Under the pieces are notes generated by a model. It ran no database searches. It saw only the letters and a list, made by a program, of their open reading frames with translations, and was not told where the DNA came from. Positions 18,621-28,592 of a stretch of 64,000 nucleotides of DNA are shown here, piece by piece (position 1 is the stretch's first letter; every line of letters begins with the position of its first letter). The DNA comes from Lachnospiraceae bacterium AC3007 (GTDB lineage: Bacteria > Bacillota > Clostridia > Lachnospirales > Lachnospiraceae): assembly GCA_000621405.1 (NCBI GenBank), contig JHYK01000004.1, forward strand, positions 62,001 to 126,000. The letters are read 5' to 3'. Made by a program: the position numbers and the translations under genes.

Positions 18621-19793
18621 ATGGCAGAGCAGAAGAGAGACTATTACGAGGTACTCGGAGTCGAAAAAGGCGCTGATGAGGATACCTTAAAAAAAGCATA
18701 CAGGAAGCTGGCAAAGAAATATCATCCCGATGCCAATCCGGGAGACAAGGCGGCTGAAGCAAAATTCAAAGAGGCGTCCGAGGCGTATGCTGTTCTGTCG
18801 GATCCTGATAAGAGGCGCAAATACGACCAGTTCGGCCACGCGGCCTTTGACGGTCCCGGGGGCGGCGGAGGATACAGCCCCTTCGGTGATTTCAGTTCCA
18901 TGGACTTTACGGATATGTTCGGAGACATATTCGGAGATCTTTTCGGCGGAAGGAGCAGAGCCAGCCGTACGGGTCCGAGAAAAGGCGCGAATCTTCGCAC
19001 GGCTGTGCGCATAACCTTTGAGGAGGCTGTATTCGGCTGCTCAAAGGAGATAGAGCTGACATTAAAGGATACATGTCCCAAATGTAACGGGACCGGATGT
19101 AAGCCGGGGACATCCAAGACTACCTGCGGAAAATGCGGAGGCAAGGGTCAGATCGTATTCACCCAGCAGTCTCTTTTCGGCACCGTACAGAATGTCCAGA
19201 CCTGCCCCGACTGTCAGGGATCCGGTCAGGTAATAAAAGAGAAGTGTCCTGACTGCTACGGGACCGGATATATTGCATCCAAGAAGAAGATACAGGTAGA
19301 CATACCTGCGGGAATAGACAACGGCCAGGCTGTGCGCATCAGGGACAAGGGCGAACCGGGCATCAACGGAGGAGCCAGAGGCGATCTTCTGGTGGAAGTC
19401 AATGTTTCAAGACATCCGATATTCCAGAGACGGGATATGGACATCTATTCCACTGCGCCGATCACATATGCGCAGGCAGCGCTTGGCGGTGACGTCATGA
19501 TAGATACCGTCGACGGAAAGGTCGTGTACAATGTCAAGGCGGGTACCCAGACAGATACAAGGGTAAGACTGAAAGGAAAGGGAGTTCCTTCCCTCAGGAA
19601 TTCCGCGATCAGGGGAGACCAGTATGTGACGCTTATAGTACAGGTGCCTACGGGTCTTAACGGACAGGCAAAGGATATCCTTCGTCAGTTTGATGCCCTG
19701 ACGGGAGATTCGCTGAATTATGTGGCACGGCATGAGAATGACGCGGCCAAGGAGAATGCCAGGGGCAAAAAGAAAAAAGGAATGTTTAAGTAA
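18621..19793 (+). CDS. dnaJ: Chaperone DnaJ (Hsp40, type I)
   Basis: 390 aa. J domain (residues 5-70) with the HPD catalytic triplet in [10 protein letters not shown], a Gly/Phe-rich linker, then four zinc repeats ([32 protein letters not shown]), and C-terminal substrate-binding domains. It stimulates the DnaK ATPase and presents unfolded clients. Stop is immediately followed by the thiI start, so thiI is cotranscribed with the heat-shock genes. Confidence 0.98.
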   Translation: MAEQKRDYYEVLGVEKGADEDTLKKAYRKLAKKYHPDANPGDKAAEAKFKEASEAYAVLSDPDKRRKYDQFGHAAFDGPGGGGGYSPFGDFSSMDFTDMFGDIFGDLFGGRSRASRTGPRKGANLRTAVRITFEEAVFGCSKEIELTLKDTCPKCNGTGCKPGTSKTTCGKCGGKGQIVFTQQSLFGTVQNVQTCPDCQGSGQVIKEKCPDCYGTGYIASKKKIQVDIPAGIDNGQAVRIRDKGEPGINGGARGDLLVEVNVSRHPIFQRRDMDIYSTAPITYAQAALGGDVMIDTVDGKVVYNVKAGTQTDTRVRLKGKGVPSLRNSAIRGDQYVTLIVQVPTGLNGQAKDILRQFDALTGDSLNYVARHENDAAKENARGKKKKGMFK

Positions 19794-20987
19794 ATGTTCA
19801 GGTCATTCCTTATAAAATACGGCGAGATAGGCGTAAAAGGCAAAAACAGATATATATTTGAAGACGCCCTGATGAAACAGATAAAATATGCCCTGAAAAA
19901 GGTGGACGGAGAGTTTGCAGTCACCAAGGATCAGGGCGGGCGTATCTTTGTCGAGGTAAAGAGCGACGACTACGATCATGATGCGGTTTTGAACGCGCTG
20001 CGTCATGTGTTCGGGGTCATCGCTTTTTGTCCTGTAGTGCATGTCGAGGATGTATCCATAGATAATCTTAGGAAAGAGATAGTAAAGTATGTGGATGCAG
20101 TCTTTGAGGATAAGAACTTTACCTTCAAGATCAATACGAGACGCGCGCATAAGTCATATCCCATGACATCCATGGAGGTCGACGCTGCTCTGGGCGAAGC
20201 GGTGCTCACGGCTTTCCCCGGGACTAAGGTGGATGTACATCATCCGCAGGTGAATATAAGAGTAGAGATAAGGGAGATAGTCCATATCTACTCGCAGGAG
20301 ATCGAAGGGGCAGGCGGCATGCCTCTTGGAACAAACGGAAAAACGATGCTCCTTTTGTCGGGAGGTATAGATTCTCCCGTGGCCGGGTATATGACTGCAA
20401 AAAGAGGGGTCATCCTGGATGCAGTTTATTTTCATGCGCCTCCATACACATCGGACAGGGCAAAGCAGAAGGTCATAGACCTCGCAAAGCTGGTCTCTGA
20501 TTATGCGGGACCGGTGTATCTTCATATAGTGAACTTTACTGCCATACAGATGGCGATCTATGAAAAATGCCCGCATGATGAGCTGACTATAATAATGCGA
20601 AGATATATGATGCGGATCGCAGAGCATCTTGCCAATGCTAATGACTGCCTCGGACTTGTCACCGGAGAATCTATCGGTCAGGTCGCATCCCAGACGCTGC
20701 AGTCTCTTTACGTAACGGATTCGGCTGTAAGTTCCATGCCTGTGTACAGACCCCTTATAGGAATGGACAAGCAGGAGATCGTGGACATGGCGGAGAAGAT
20801 CGGGACATATGAGACCTCCATCCTGCCGTATGAAGACTGCTGTACCATATTTGTGGCCAAGCATCCCGTGACCAAGCCAAAGAGAGAGATAATAGAAAGA
20901 TCCGAGAAGAATCTTTCTGATGTGATAGAGGGCCTTTTGGAGGAGGCATATGCTACGGAGGAGCTCGTTATCGTCGGACGCGGCTGA
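19794..20987 (+). CDS. thiI: tRNA 4-thiouridine synthase ThiI (no rhodanese domain)
   Basis: 397 aa. An N-terminal ferredoxin-like domain and THUMP domain (~60-165) bind tRNA. The PP-loop ATPase carries LLLSGGIDSPVAGYM near residue 186. It adenylates and thiolates U8 of tRNA. The short length shows the rhodanese domain of E. coli ThiI is absent, as in many Firmicutes, so sulfur must come from a persulfide donor such as the cysteine desulfurase at 24334. The ATG directly follows the dnaJ stop codon. Confidence 0.95.
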   Translation: MFRSFLIKYGEIGVKGKNRYIFEDALMKQIKYALKKVDGEFAVTKDQGGRIFVEVKSDDYDHDAVLNALRHVFGVIAFCPVVHVEDVSIDNLRKEIVKYVDAVFEDKNFTFKINTRRAHKSYPMTSMEVDAALGEAVLTAFPGTKVDVHHPQVNIRVEIREIVHIYSQEIEGAGGMPLGTNGKTMLLLSGGIDSPVAGYMTAKRGVILDAVYFHAPPYTSDRAKQKVIDLAKLVSDYAGPVYLHIVNFTAIQMAIYEKCPHDELTIIMRRYMMRIAEHLANANDCLGLVTGESIGQVASQTLQSLYVTDSAVSSMPVYRPLIGMDKQEIVDMAEKIGTYETSILPYEDCCTIFVAKHPVTKPKREIIERSEKNLSDVIEGLLEEAYATEELVIVGRG

Positions 20988-22617
20988 CAGCAGGTCCCGG
21001 CGCACAAAGGTTTTTGTATTATCAGCGCTCCTTGGAGCGTTATTATTTATACTCATTTACGGGCCGTATGTGCTGGATCCTTTTTATGATGACTGGATAT
21101 TCATGTCACGGGAGAGAGACATAGTCCAGCATTATGTGGGGTTCTGTCTGTACAGATCAAGCCCCTGGCAGTTTCCCATAGGCCTTGTTACCACAGCTTC
21201 ATATCCTCATGATATGTCGGTAGTCTATACGGACGCCATCCCTTTGCTTGCGTTTCTGGGCAAGCTTATGGATCCGGTACTTCCCACTGTGTTTCAGTAC
21301 CTTGGGATATACGGGATGATCTCCATGGCGCTTACAGGCGGTATGGGAGGTCTTATCGTATACGAACATACCGGGAACAGGGCGGCAGCTGTAGTGTCGT
21401 CCGCATTTTATTCTCTTAGCTGGACACTGCTCTACAGGATGTTTTATCATACATCCCTTACATCCCACTGGCTCATACTCCTTGCCTTTTATATATGGAT
21501 CCGTAAGGATCTGAGGGATGGAATGAAAAAAGCCATTCCGCTGTATATATGCTTTTCCGCTGCAGCCATGCTCATTCATCCATACATCTGGGCGATGTGC
21601 GCCGGCATAACTGCCATGAGCCTCATCGAAGAACTGGTAGAGAAAAAGGATATAAAGAAGTTCTTTGCCTGCGGGACAGCATATTGTTTTACCGGTGCTT
21701 TTAGCCTGTATGTTTTCGGAGCACTTACAAGTGTTAAGGGAGCAAGCCTGGGAGCAGGCTCATATGAAGCAAACCTTAACACGTTTTTCAATTCGATGGA
21801 CCTCGGACTTGTCCCCGGACTACCTGTGGCACTGCTGCAATATGAAGGATTCGGGTATCTGGGTGCAGGTATACTGCTGCTCATCCTTGCATCTGTCATT
21901 CTTGCGGCGGTGCAGAGATCCAGACCCGGGCTGACGCTGAGACGACGCATGTATATCATCACAGCCCTGTGTTTTCTGGCCTTTTGTATTATTCCCGAGA
22001 TCAGCTGGTGTAAGACTGTACTGTTGGACCTTGATCTGGGAAAACTCTTCGGGACCATAGTCGGCATCTTCAGAAGCAACGGCCGCTTTATCTGGCCTGT
22101 GGGCTACATGCTGATGACGGCAGTCATTGTCTTTATTTGCAGGCATGTTAAGGGAAGAGCCCTTCTGCCGGTCCTTGCGGTCTGCCTTGCAATACAGGTT
22201 GCGGACATGATGCCTTTCCTTATGGAAAAGCATGACGTGTTTGCACGAAGTGATTATGAGTTTACCGGTATCCTGGATGATCTGCAGCCCGTAAATGATG
22301 TGATAGACAGGTATGATCATATCGTCCTTGATATCAAAGACGGAGAGATAGATCAGGATATCAGTTATTATGCATATCGTAACGGTCTGACAACCAATGA
22401 CTTTTATTATGCGCGACCGATAGAAAACCAGGTACAGAATACCCTGGAATCGCTTAGGAATGATATGGCGAATGGAAAATACGACGATACTCTGCTGTAT
22501 GTGCTTGGGAAGGATACCAAACCGAAATATAAGGATTTCGACCTGCATTTCTACGAGATAAAAGGCAGATATCTGGCAAGTCATGTGCCTATTGAAGGCC
22601 TTACTGAAACAGAATAA
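20950..22617 (+). CDS. DUF6311-type polytopic membrane protein
   Basis: 555 aa with about 10-11 membrane helices and a soluble C-terminal domain of ~130 aa. The early loop (YRSSPWQFPIGLVTTASYP followed by SVVYTDAIPLLA) is the pattern I associate with DUF6311, a GT-C-like family often found beside glycan genes. Acidic residues in the first external loop (DPFYDDW) resemble GT-C catalytic aspartates. Role in surface glycan transfer is inference. The ATG at 20950 overlaps thiI by 38 nt, with GGAGG only 3 nt upstream, so the start is uncertain. Followed by a bidirectional terminator. Confidence 0.7.
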   Translation: MLRRSSLSSDAADSRSRRTKVFVLSALLGALLFILIYGPYVLDPFYDDWIFMSRERDIVQHYVGFCLYRSSPWQFPIGLVTTASYPHDMSVVYTDAIPLLAFLGKLMDPVLPTVFQYLGIYGMISMALTGGMGGLIVYEHTGNRAAAVVSSAFYSLSWTLLYRMFYHTSLTSHWLILLAFYIWIRKDLRDGMKKAIPLYICFSAAAMLIHPYIWAMCAGITAMSLIEELVEKKDIKKFFACGTAYCFTGAFSLYVFGALTSVKGASLGAGSYEANLNTFFNSMDLGLVPGLPVALLQYEGFGYLGAGILLLILASVILAAVQRSRPGLTLRRRMYIITALCFLAFCIIPEISWCKTVLLDLDLGKLFGTIVGIFRSNGRFIWPVGYMLMTAVIVFICRHVKGRALLPVLAVCLAIQVADMMPFLMEKHDVFARSDYEFTGILDDLQPVNDVIDRYDHIVLDIKDGEIDQDISYYAYRNGLTTNDFYYARPIENQVQNTLESLRNDMANGKYDDTLLYVLGKDTKPKYKDFDLHFYEIKGRYLASHVPIEGLTETE

Positions 22618-22620
22618 AAA

Positions 22621-22655
22621 GGACAGATCCGGATGCCGGAATCTGTCCCGTTTTT
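22621..22655. terminator. Bidirectional Rho-independent terminator
   Basis: GGACAGATCCGG / CCGGAATCTGTCC stem with a 3-nt loop and one bulged A. The T-tract is at 22651-22655 on + and the complement of the A-tract at 22616-22620 on -. It separates the convergent DUF6311 and HPr-like genes. Confidence 0.88.
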
Positions 22656-22679
22656 CTCTGTCGTGCCTGTGCTTATGTA

Positions 22680-22910
22680 TCAGACGGTATATGCTGAAAG
22701 GACATCCAGCACATCGTCTATATTATCCTCGGCATGGATATTAAGGTCGATCGGCTTTGAAAGGTCAAGGCTGAAGATACCCATGATCGACTTTGCATCG
22801 ATGACGTAACGTCCCGAAACAAGATCAAAATCATAATCAAACTTTGTGATATCATTTACGAATGACTTTACCTTGTCGATCGAATTCAATGAAATCTGTA
22901 CTGTCTTCAT
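22680..22910 (-). CDS. HPr-like protein lacking the phosphorylatable His (Crh-like)
   Basis: 76 aa protein of the HPr fold. The KSIMGI segment (S41) matches the regulatory Ser46 site of HPr (KSIMGV), and the beta-strand pattern is right. The catalytic His15 motif (HARP) is missing; residue 15 is Lys and no His is nearby. It therefore should not carry phosphate in the PTS. This combination recalls Bacillus Crh, which works only as a CcpA corepressor when Ser46 is phosphorylated. Single-gene unit with its own promoter and a GGAGG ribosome site. The regulatory role is inference. Confidence 0.8.
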   Translation of the reverse strand: MKTVQISLNSIDKVKSFVNDITKFDYDFDLVSGRYVIDAKSIMGIFSLDLSKPIDLNIHAEDNIDDVLDVLSAYTV

Positions 22911-22978
22911 GTCAATCCTCCTAATATAGTGTCGTTCTGAAAAAGATTTTCTTGTGAAAGTTCCTTTCCACGGGTATT

Positions 22979-23007
22979 ATGATAAAGTCGCCATTTGTAA
23001 TTGTCAA
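22979..23007 (-). promoter_or_regulatory. Sigma-A-type promoter for the HPr-like gene
   Basis: Reverse-strand TTGACA (23007-23002), 17 bp spacer, TATCAT (22984-22979). Predicted start about 60 nt before the ATG. Confidence 0.75.
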
Positions 23008-23038
23008 TGATAAAACATGACAAAGAATAGAGATATTT

Positions 23039-24331
23039 ATGCATAAATCAGTCGCTTTTCACAATCTGGGATGCAAGGTCAACTCTTACGAAACAGAAAA
23101 AATGATGAAAGAACTGGCCGAAAACGGATACAGTATTGTACCGTTTGACCAAAAAGCGGATATCTATATCGTCAATACCTGTTCAGTCACGAACATCGCC
23201 GACAGAAAATCCCGACAGATGCTTCACAGGGCAAAGGCCTTAAACCCCTCTGCAGTGATAGTGGCAGCGGGCTGCTACGTGGATACCAGGGGAGAGACGG
23301 ATGTAGCGGATGAAGGCGTCGACATCTGTGTCAGAAACGCTCAGAAAAAGAACATAGTTCCGATACTTGAGGAGTATTTTGCAGATAAAGAAGACGGGAG
23401 CGGCTGTACGGAGGCAGTCTCCTTCGAAACTGCGGACTTTCATACCAGGAGATTTATCAAGGTTCAGGACGGATGCGATATGTTCTGCTCTTATTGTATA
23501 ATACCTTTTGCGAGAGGAAGGATCGCATCCAGGACTGTGGAGGATGTCATAAGCGAAACAAAGGAATATGTCCGGATGGGTTACAGGGAGTTTGTGCCCA
23601 CAGGAATACACATCTCCTCATACGGTAAGGACCGGCCGGATGACGGCGAAGGGCTTATCGATCTGGTACGCGCGATGTCAGAGATTGAGGGCGTGGAGCG
23701 GATAAGGCTCAGCTCGCTGGAACCCGGCATAGTAACGGAGAGTTTCGCCGAAGAGCTTTTAAGTATCAGACAGCTCTGTCCGCATTTTCATCTAAGCCTC
23801 CAGTCCGGATCGGATACCGTGCTGAAGCGGATGAACCGGCATTATACAACGGACGGATATATGAAAGCCGTGGATATATTAAGAGACTGCTTTGATGATC
23901 CCGCGATCACGACGGACATCATCACGGGTTTTCCGGGTGAGACAGAAGAAGAATTCCGGAACACCCTTGATTTTGTAGAGCGTGTTGGATTCTACGAGAC
24001 TCATGTATTCAAGTATTCGAGAAGAAAGGGGACGGCAGCCGACAGAATGCCCGGACAGATCACCGAGCGGGTGAAGCATGAAAGATCAAGGATACTGCTT
24101 GAACTTGACAGACTTCAAAGGAGGAGATTCGAAGACAGGCGCATCGAAAACAGACGCGTGGCAGAGGTCCTTTTGGAAGATACGGAGGAGACAGACGGAA
24201 GGAGCGCAAGGACAGGCTATACCAGGGACTACATAAAGGTGTACGACCCGGAAGCCGGAAGCAGGGCCGGAGAGATAGTCTGCGGCACGCTGGAAAGAGC
24301 TGGAGACAGGATCATAATAAGGAGACAATGA
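23039..24331 (+). CDS. mtaB: tRNA methylthiotransferase MtaB
   Basis: 430 aa radical-SAM enzyme that converts t6A37 to ms2t6A37 in tRNAs reading ANN codons. The N-terminal UPF0004 domain has NLGCKVNSYE and conserved cysteines, NTCSVT included. The radical-SAM motif is CDMFCSYC near residue 146. A TRAM domain ends the protein. GCKVN rather than GC.MN separates MtaB from MiaB. The ATG lies very near the predicted transcription start and has no strong ribosome site. It overlaps the start region of the cysteine desulfurase, which probably supplies sulfur. Confidence 0.94.
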   Translation: MHKSVAFHNLGCKVNSYETEKMMKELAENGYSIVPFDQKADIYIVNTCSVTNIADRKSRQMLHRAKALNPSAVIVAAGCYVDTRGETDVADEGVDICVRNAQKKNIVPILEEYFADKEDGSGCTEAVSFETADFHTRRFIKVQDGCDMFCSYCIIPFARGRIASRTVEDVISETKEYVRMGYREFVPTGIHISSYGKDRPDDGEGLIDLVRAMSEIEGVERIRLSSLEPGIVTESFAEELLSIRQLCPHFHLSLQSGSDTVLKRMNRHYTTDGYMKAVDILRDCFDDPAITTDIITGFPGETEEEFRNTLDFVERVGFYETHVFKYSRRKGTAADRMPGQITERVKHERSRILLELDRLQRRRFEDRRIENRRVAEVLLEDTEETDGRSARTGYTRDYIKVYDPEAGSRAGEIVCGTLERAGDRIIIRRQ

Positions 24332-24333
24332 AC

Positions 24334-25476
24334 ATGGAATGCTATCTGGACAACGCATCCACAACAAGGGTCGATGATGAAGTTGCATCACTCATCCAGG
24401 AACTGATGCTTAAAGATTACGGTAATCCCGCAAGCCTTCACAGCAAGGGATTTGAAGCAGAGCAGCATATCCGGTCCGCGAGATCTTTTTTCTGTGATGT
24501 CTTAAAATGCCGGGAAAGTGAGATAGTTTTTACATCGGGAGGAACGGAATCTGACAATCTGGCGATAATTGGCACATATTTTGTCAAGAGACGCAGAGGA
24601 AACCATATCATAACAACAAAAATAGAGCACCCCGCAGTATCTCAGACCATACAGTATCTTGCCGAGGTCGGTGCAAAGATAGACCTTCTGGACGTGGACA
24701 GGCATGGCCATATCGATCTTGCGCAGCTGGATGATCTGCTGAGCGACAAGACGTCGCTGGTCTCTGTCATGCATGTCAATAACGAAGTGGGCGCTGTGGA
24801 GCCCATAGCCGAGATCGGCAGGCTGATAAGAAAAAAGCAACCGGACTGCCTGTTCCATGTGGATGATGTGCAGGGGTTTGGGAAGATCCCGATTATCCCC
24901 GCAGAATGCAAGGTGGATCTGCTCTCCGTCTCATCCCACAAGCTTCACGGTCCCAAGGGAGCAGGGCTCTTGTATAAATCAGACAGGACAAAGATAACTG
25001 AGCTGATGCACGGAGGAGGTCAGCAGAACGGACTCAGGTCGGGAACGGAAAACGTGCCGGGAGTGGCCGGTTTTGCGCTCGCCGCATCAAAACTATATGG
25101 AAGTATATCCGAAGATCATGAACGCATGAAGGCCCTTAGGGAGAAGTTTCTTCTTGATCTTCAGGATATTGAGGATATAAGGGTCAACGGAGGAGATGTG
25201 CCATATATAATCTCGCTGTCCATTAAAGATATCAGAGCCGAGGTCATAGTACATGCTCTTGCGGAAAAGGGGATATTTGTCTCTGCCGGAAGCGCCTGCG
25301 CATCGAAAAAGCTGCAGATATCACCGACACTTTCGGCCATGGACGTTGAAAAATGGCAGCTGGAGTCAACGATAAGGATCTCGCTCTCTGCGCATACGAC
25401 GCAGGAAGAGATGGACTACGCGGCAGAACAGATCAAGCTCATAGTCCCCGATCTCAGAAGATTTGTGAGGCGATAG
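24334..25476 (+). CDS. Cysteine desulfurase (NifS/IscS family)
   Basis: 380 aa PLP enzyme that converts L-cysteine to alanine and a protein persulfide. PLP lysine in SVSSHKLHGPKGAG; catalytic cysteine in SAGSACASKK on the mobile loop. N-terminus YLDNASTT is family-typical. ATG 24334 lies 8 nt after GGAGA; ATG 24328, which overlaps the mtaB stop, is only 2 nt away. With mtaB upstream and thiI in the preceding operon, a tRNA-thiolation sulfur donor role is likely. No iscU partner is present. Confidence 0.92.
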   Translation: MECYLDNASTTRVDDEVASLIQELMLKDYGNPASLHSKGFEAEQHIRSARSFFCDVLKCRESEIVFTSGGTESDNLAIIGTYFVKRRRGNHIITTKIEHPAVSQTIQYLAEVGAKIDLLDVDRHGHIDLAQLDDLLSDKTSLVSVMHVNNEVGAVEPIAEIGRLIRKKQPDCLFHVDDVQGFGKIPIIPAECKVDLLSVSSHKLHGPKGAGLLYKSDRTKITELMHGGGQQNGLRSGTENVPGVAGFALAASKLYGSISEDHERMKALREKFLLDLQDIEDIRVNGGDVPYIISLSIKDIRAEVIVHALAEKGIFVSAGSACASKKLQISPTLSAMDVEKWQLESTIRISLSAHTTQEEMDYAAEQIKLIVPDLRRFVRR

Positions 25477-26217
25477 ATGCATCATTTCTTTGCTGATCCT
25501 GCGGATATAACGGATCGTGATATCTATATCCGGGGTGAGGATCATAACCATATAAAAAACGTGCTCAGGATGAAGCCCGGCGAGACCCTTTCCGTATCCG
25601 ACGGCATATCCGGCAATGAATACCGGTGCCATATTGAGGATTTTGAAGGAGGGGCCGTCCACTGCCGGCTTGACTTCATAAAGGAAGCAGACACCGAGCT
25701 TCCGGCAGAGATATTTGTTTTTCAGTGCATTCCCAAGTCGGATAAAATGGAACTTGTGATACAGAAGGCCGTGGAACTGGGAGCAGCAGAGATAATACCT
25801 GTTGCTTCTAAAAGATGCATAGCGCATTATGAAGGACGCAAGGCAGAGGACAGGGTCAGACGCTGGAATCAGATAGCCAAAGGAGCCGCCAAGCAGAGCA
25901 TGAGAGCAAGGATCCCCGAGGTCCGAAAGATAATGGGATTTGAAGAAGCGCTTTCCTACGCCGGAAAGTGTGATGTAAGGATCATACCTTACGAACTGGC
26001 GGAGGGTTTTAACACGACCAGGGAGATCATCGATCCGCTGAAAGAGGGGAGCAGTATAGCAGTATTTATCGGACCGGAGGGCGGATTTGCAGAGGAAGAG
26101 ATAGAGAAAGCAAAAGAGCATGATATCGTCCCGGTCACACTCGGACACCGGATACTCCGCACGGAGACAGCGGCCATGGTCGTTTTGTCATGGCTGATCT
26201 ACAGGTTTGAAAAGTGA
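25477..26217 (+). CDS. rsmE: 16S rRNA m3U1498 methyltransferase RsmE
   Basis: 246 aa SPOUT-class methyltransferase. An N-terminal PUA-like domain (HHFFADPADI...DHNHIKNVLRMKPGE) precedes the knotted SAM domain with IFIGPEGGFAEEEI and LGHRILRTETAA, both diagnostic. It methylates N3 of U1498 in the 30S decoding centre. The ATG abuts the upstream stop codon (TAGATG). The next gene, of different function, begins 13 nt downstream. Confidence 0.95.
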   Translation: MHHFFADPADITDRDIYIRGEDHNHIKNVLRMKPGETLSVSDGISGNEYRCHIEDFEGGAVHCRLDFIKEADTELPAEIFVFQCIPKSDKMELVIQKAVELGAAEIIPVASKRCIAHYEGRKAEDRVRRWNQIAKGAAKQSMRARIPEVRKIMGFEEALSYAGKCDVRIIPYELAEGFNTTREIIDPLKEGSSIAVFIGPEGGFAEEEIEKAKEHDIVPVTLGHRILRTETAAMVVLSWLIYRFEK

Positions 26218-26230
26218 GGCTTTCAGATCC

Positions 26231-27265
26231 ATGAAGGAGCTTATCAAAAAAAGGCTTGCTGCCATAATCGTAGCTACCATGATCGTAACGGCCGTCGTTA
26301 CCATAGCCTGCGTCATCGTATTTGGGAACGGCATCTTCCGAATCCTCGAAGAGGATGAGCAGGAGAGCTTCATAGGCAAGCACTATGCCTTTATCTGCGA
26401 GAATGTGCAGGACGGATTCTACGGATCGATATATAAGGGGGCCTGCGAGGCAGCGGAGCGAAGAGGAGATTATCTCGAGAACATGGGCGGAAGCATGGCC
26501 ACTTCTTATGACAGATATGATCTCATGGAACTGTCTATCGATGCCGGAGTCGACGGGATCATCATAGAAGCCGGAGAGAGCGATGCCATGACGGAGCTCA
26601 TAGACAGGGCGGATGCGCAGGGCATACCCGTAGTCACGGTGGGAAGGGATAACACGTCATCTGCAAGAAGATCCTATGTGGGTTTCGGCTATTACGACCT
26701 GGGAGTCAACTACGGCAAAGAACTTCTTAAGAGAGCAACGAACAGGGAAAAAAGAGTCCTTGTGCTCATGAGCCCGGAAGTAGAGGATCTGAGCCAGAAT
26801 ATCATCTTTCAGGGAATAAAGGAGACCATCGAAAGGGCGGATGCTGCCGCCAGCTTTAAGTTTGAGACCATGGCGGTGCCGGATACCTCGGCATTCGGAG
26901 CTGAGGAGGCTATCAGCGCACTCATCATGGAAGAGGATCTGCCGGATGTGATAGTCTGCCTGAATGAGATCTATACCACCTGCGTATGTCAGGCGCTCGT
27001 TGATTACAACAGGGTGGGGCAGACGGTGGTATACGGATTCTATGAAAACAGCACCATCCTGTCTTCCATAAGAAAGAACATCATCTATGAGACACTGACC
27101 ATGAATACGACCCAGATGGGGGAGTATTGTATCGAAGCTCTTAAGGAGTATGAAGAGACCGGCTACGTGAATGAATATATGCCTGTGGACCTGACAGTCA
27201 TAACGGCGGAGAATATCGACGGCTATCTGGCGGATAAGGAGGACGAAGATGAAGATCTCCCCTAA
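26231..27265 (+). CDS. Membrane-anchored sugar-binding protein (RbsB/XylF-like), probable sensor
   Basis: 344 aa. A single N-terminal membrane helix (~residues 8-33) without lipobox leads into a type I periplasmic-binding-protein fold (Peripla_BP_4): YAFICENVQDGFYGSIYKG, DGIIIEAGES and IPVVTVGRDN correspond to the first-lobe sugar-binding segments. It overlaps the LytS-like kinase gene by 17 nt, so it is most likely the ligand-sensing subunit of that kinase, comparable to XylFII of Clostridium beijerinckii. An in-frame TTG at 26207 has no ribosome site; ATG 26231 follows GTGAGG with a long spacing. The ligand is unknown; a pentose is the best guess from context. Confidence 0.8.
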   Translation: MKELIKKRLAAIIVATMIVTAVVTIACVIVFGNGIFRILEEDEQESFIGKHYAFICENVQDGFYGSIYKGACEAAERRGDYLENMGGSMATSYDRYDLMELSIDAGVDGIIIEAGESDAMTELIDRADAQGIPVVTVGRDNTSSARRSYVGFGYYDLGVNYGKELLKRATNREKRVLVLMSPEVEDLSQNIIFQGIKETIERADAAASFKFETMAVPDTSAFGAEEAISALIMEEDLPDVIVCLNEIYTTCVCQALVDYNRVGQTVVYGFYENSTILSSIRKNIIYETLTMNTTQMGEYCIEALKEYEETGYVNEYMPVDLTVITAENIDGYLADKEDEDEDLP

Positions 27266-28568
27266 TCCGACCCGGGAAAAGTCAACGGTCCAGACAAACA
27301 TGGTCACTCTGGCCATAGTCACATCCCTTATCATCATCACGGTAAACATCGTGCTGTTCTTTTTCATAAGCCGGGCCATGGACGTTGTCAACAGAGTCTA
27401 TTCCACAAATGTCACCATAGGCGAGCTGTCGGATTCCCTGGGGCAGGTGCGGAGCAGCATGACAGAGTATCTGAATACAAAGTCGACCGATTCCATGGAA
27501 CAGTATTTTGATGCCTGCCAGCAATACAGAGACAGCCTTGAAGAGCTTGCGACCGGAGGCCACGGGAGAGATAATACAGCGATCCTCAATGATATAGAAG
27601 GCCTGTCCGAGACATATCTTTCCGTGACCGATGATACGATCCAGGCAAAAAGAGGACGTGTTGTTGAAAGATACAATGCATTATATGAAAGATCGGAAAA
27701 GATCTACGGCTATATCAATGCTTATATTTACATCCTGAACAACGAGCAGTTCAGGAGAAATTCCGAAAAATATGCGACGTTAAGGGTTTCGCTCAGATAT
27801 CTGTCTGCAATCATAGTGTCGGTCATAAGCATAGTGTCGGTCATCAACATACTTTTGACTATCGTCATGACAAAAAATATCATGGATCCCGTGCGCCAGA
27901 GGGAGATAATCATGGAGACGCATCTTAAGGATGCCGAACTGAAATACCTTCAGGCGCAGATCAATCCTCATTTTCTTTTCAATACATTAAATGCGGGAGC
28001 ACAGCTCGCAATGCTCGAGGATGCGGACAAAACGTCCGATTACCTTCAGAACGTTGCTGCGTTTTTCCGTTACAGGATAAAGGATGAGAACAAGGACACC
28101 ACGCTTGAACAGGAGATAGCATTGGTGGATAATTATATCCACATACTGAATGTCAGATTCTCGGGCGAGATCCATTTTGAAAAAGAGCTTGATGAAAAAT
28201 GCCTCAGTGTATCCGTGCCCGGGATGATACTCCAGCCGGTGGTCGAAAATGCCGTAAATTACGGGATAAGGGATATCGACAGAGAAAAGCGGATCATCCT
28301 CAAGGTCGAACGCCTTCCGGAGCTTATAAGGATCCGGATCGAGGATAACGGCGTCGGTATGACCGAGGAGAGGATAAAAGAGGTCATGGACGGACGAGCC
28401 GGAGAGAATCCTGTAATGAAGGATTCGAACGGGGTCGGGCTGGCAAATGTTACTTCAAGACTCAGACTCTTCTACGGAAGAGAAGAAGTCATGCATATAT
28501 TCAGCGAGGGCATGGATAAAGGTACGATAGTGGATATACTGATCCCTGCGCCCGTGCCGGAAGAATGA
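27249..28568 (+). CDS. Sensor histidine kinase, LytS/YesM type
   Basis: 439 aa. Two membrane helices (~18-41 and ~178-205) enclose an extracytoplasmic helical region of about 135 aa. The cytoplasmic His_kinase domain has the phosphoacceptor in QAQINPHFLFNTLN, followed by an HATPase_c domain with PVVENAVNYGI (N box) and IEDNGVGM (G1 box). No HAMP domain is obvious. AAGGAGGA ribosome site; overlaps the upstream sensor protein gene. It probably phosphorylates the response regulator encoded 24 nt downstream in reply to sugar bound by the flanking binding proteins. Confidence 0.93.
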   Translation: MKISPNPTREKSTVQTNMVTLAIVTSLIIITVNIVLFFFISRAMDVVNRVYSTNVTIGELSDSLGQVRSSMTEYLNTKSTDSMEQYFDACQQYRDSLEELATGGHGRDNTAILNDIEGLSETYLSVTDDTIQAKRGRVVERYNALYERSEKIYGYINAYIYILNNEQFRRNSEKYATLRVSLRYLSAIIVSVISIVSVINILLTIVMTKNIMDPVRQREIIMETHLKDAELKYLQAQINPHFLFNTLNAGAQLAMLEDADKTSDYLQNVAAFFRYRIKDENKDTTLEQEIALVDNYIHILNVRFSGEIHFEKELDEKCLSVSVPGMILQPVVENAVNYGIRDIDREKRIILKVERLPELIRIRIEDNGVGMTEERIKEVMDGRAGENPVMKDSNGVGLANVTSRLRLFYGREEVMHIFSEGMDKGTIVDILIPAPVPEE

Positions 28569-28592
28569 TACAGACTGAAAAGGAACGGATAA

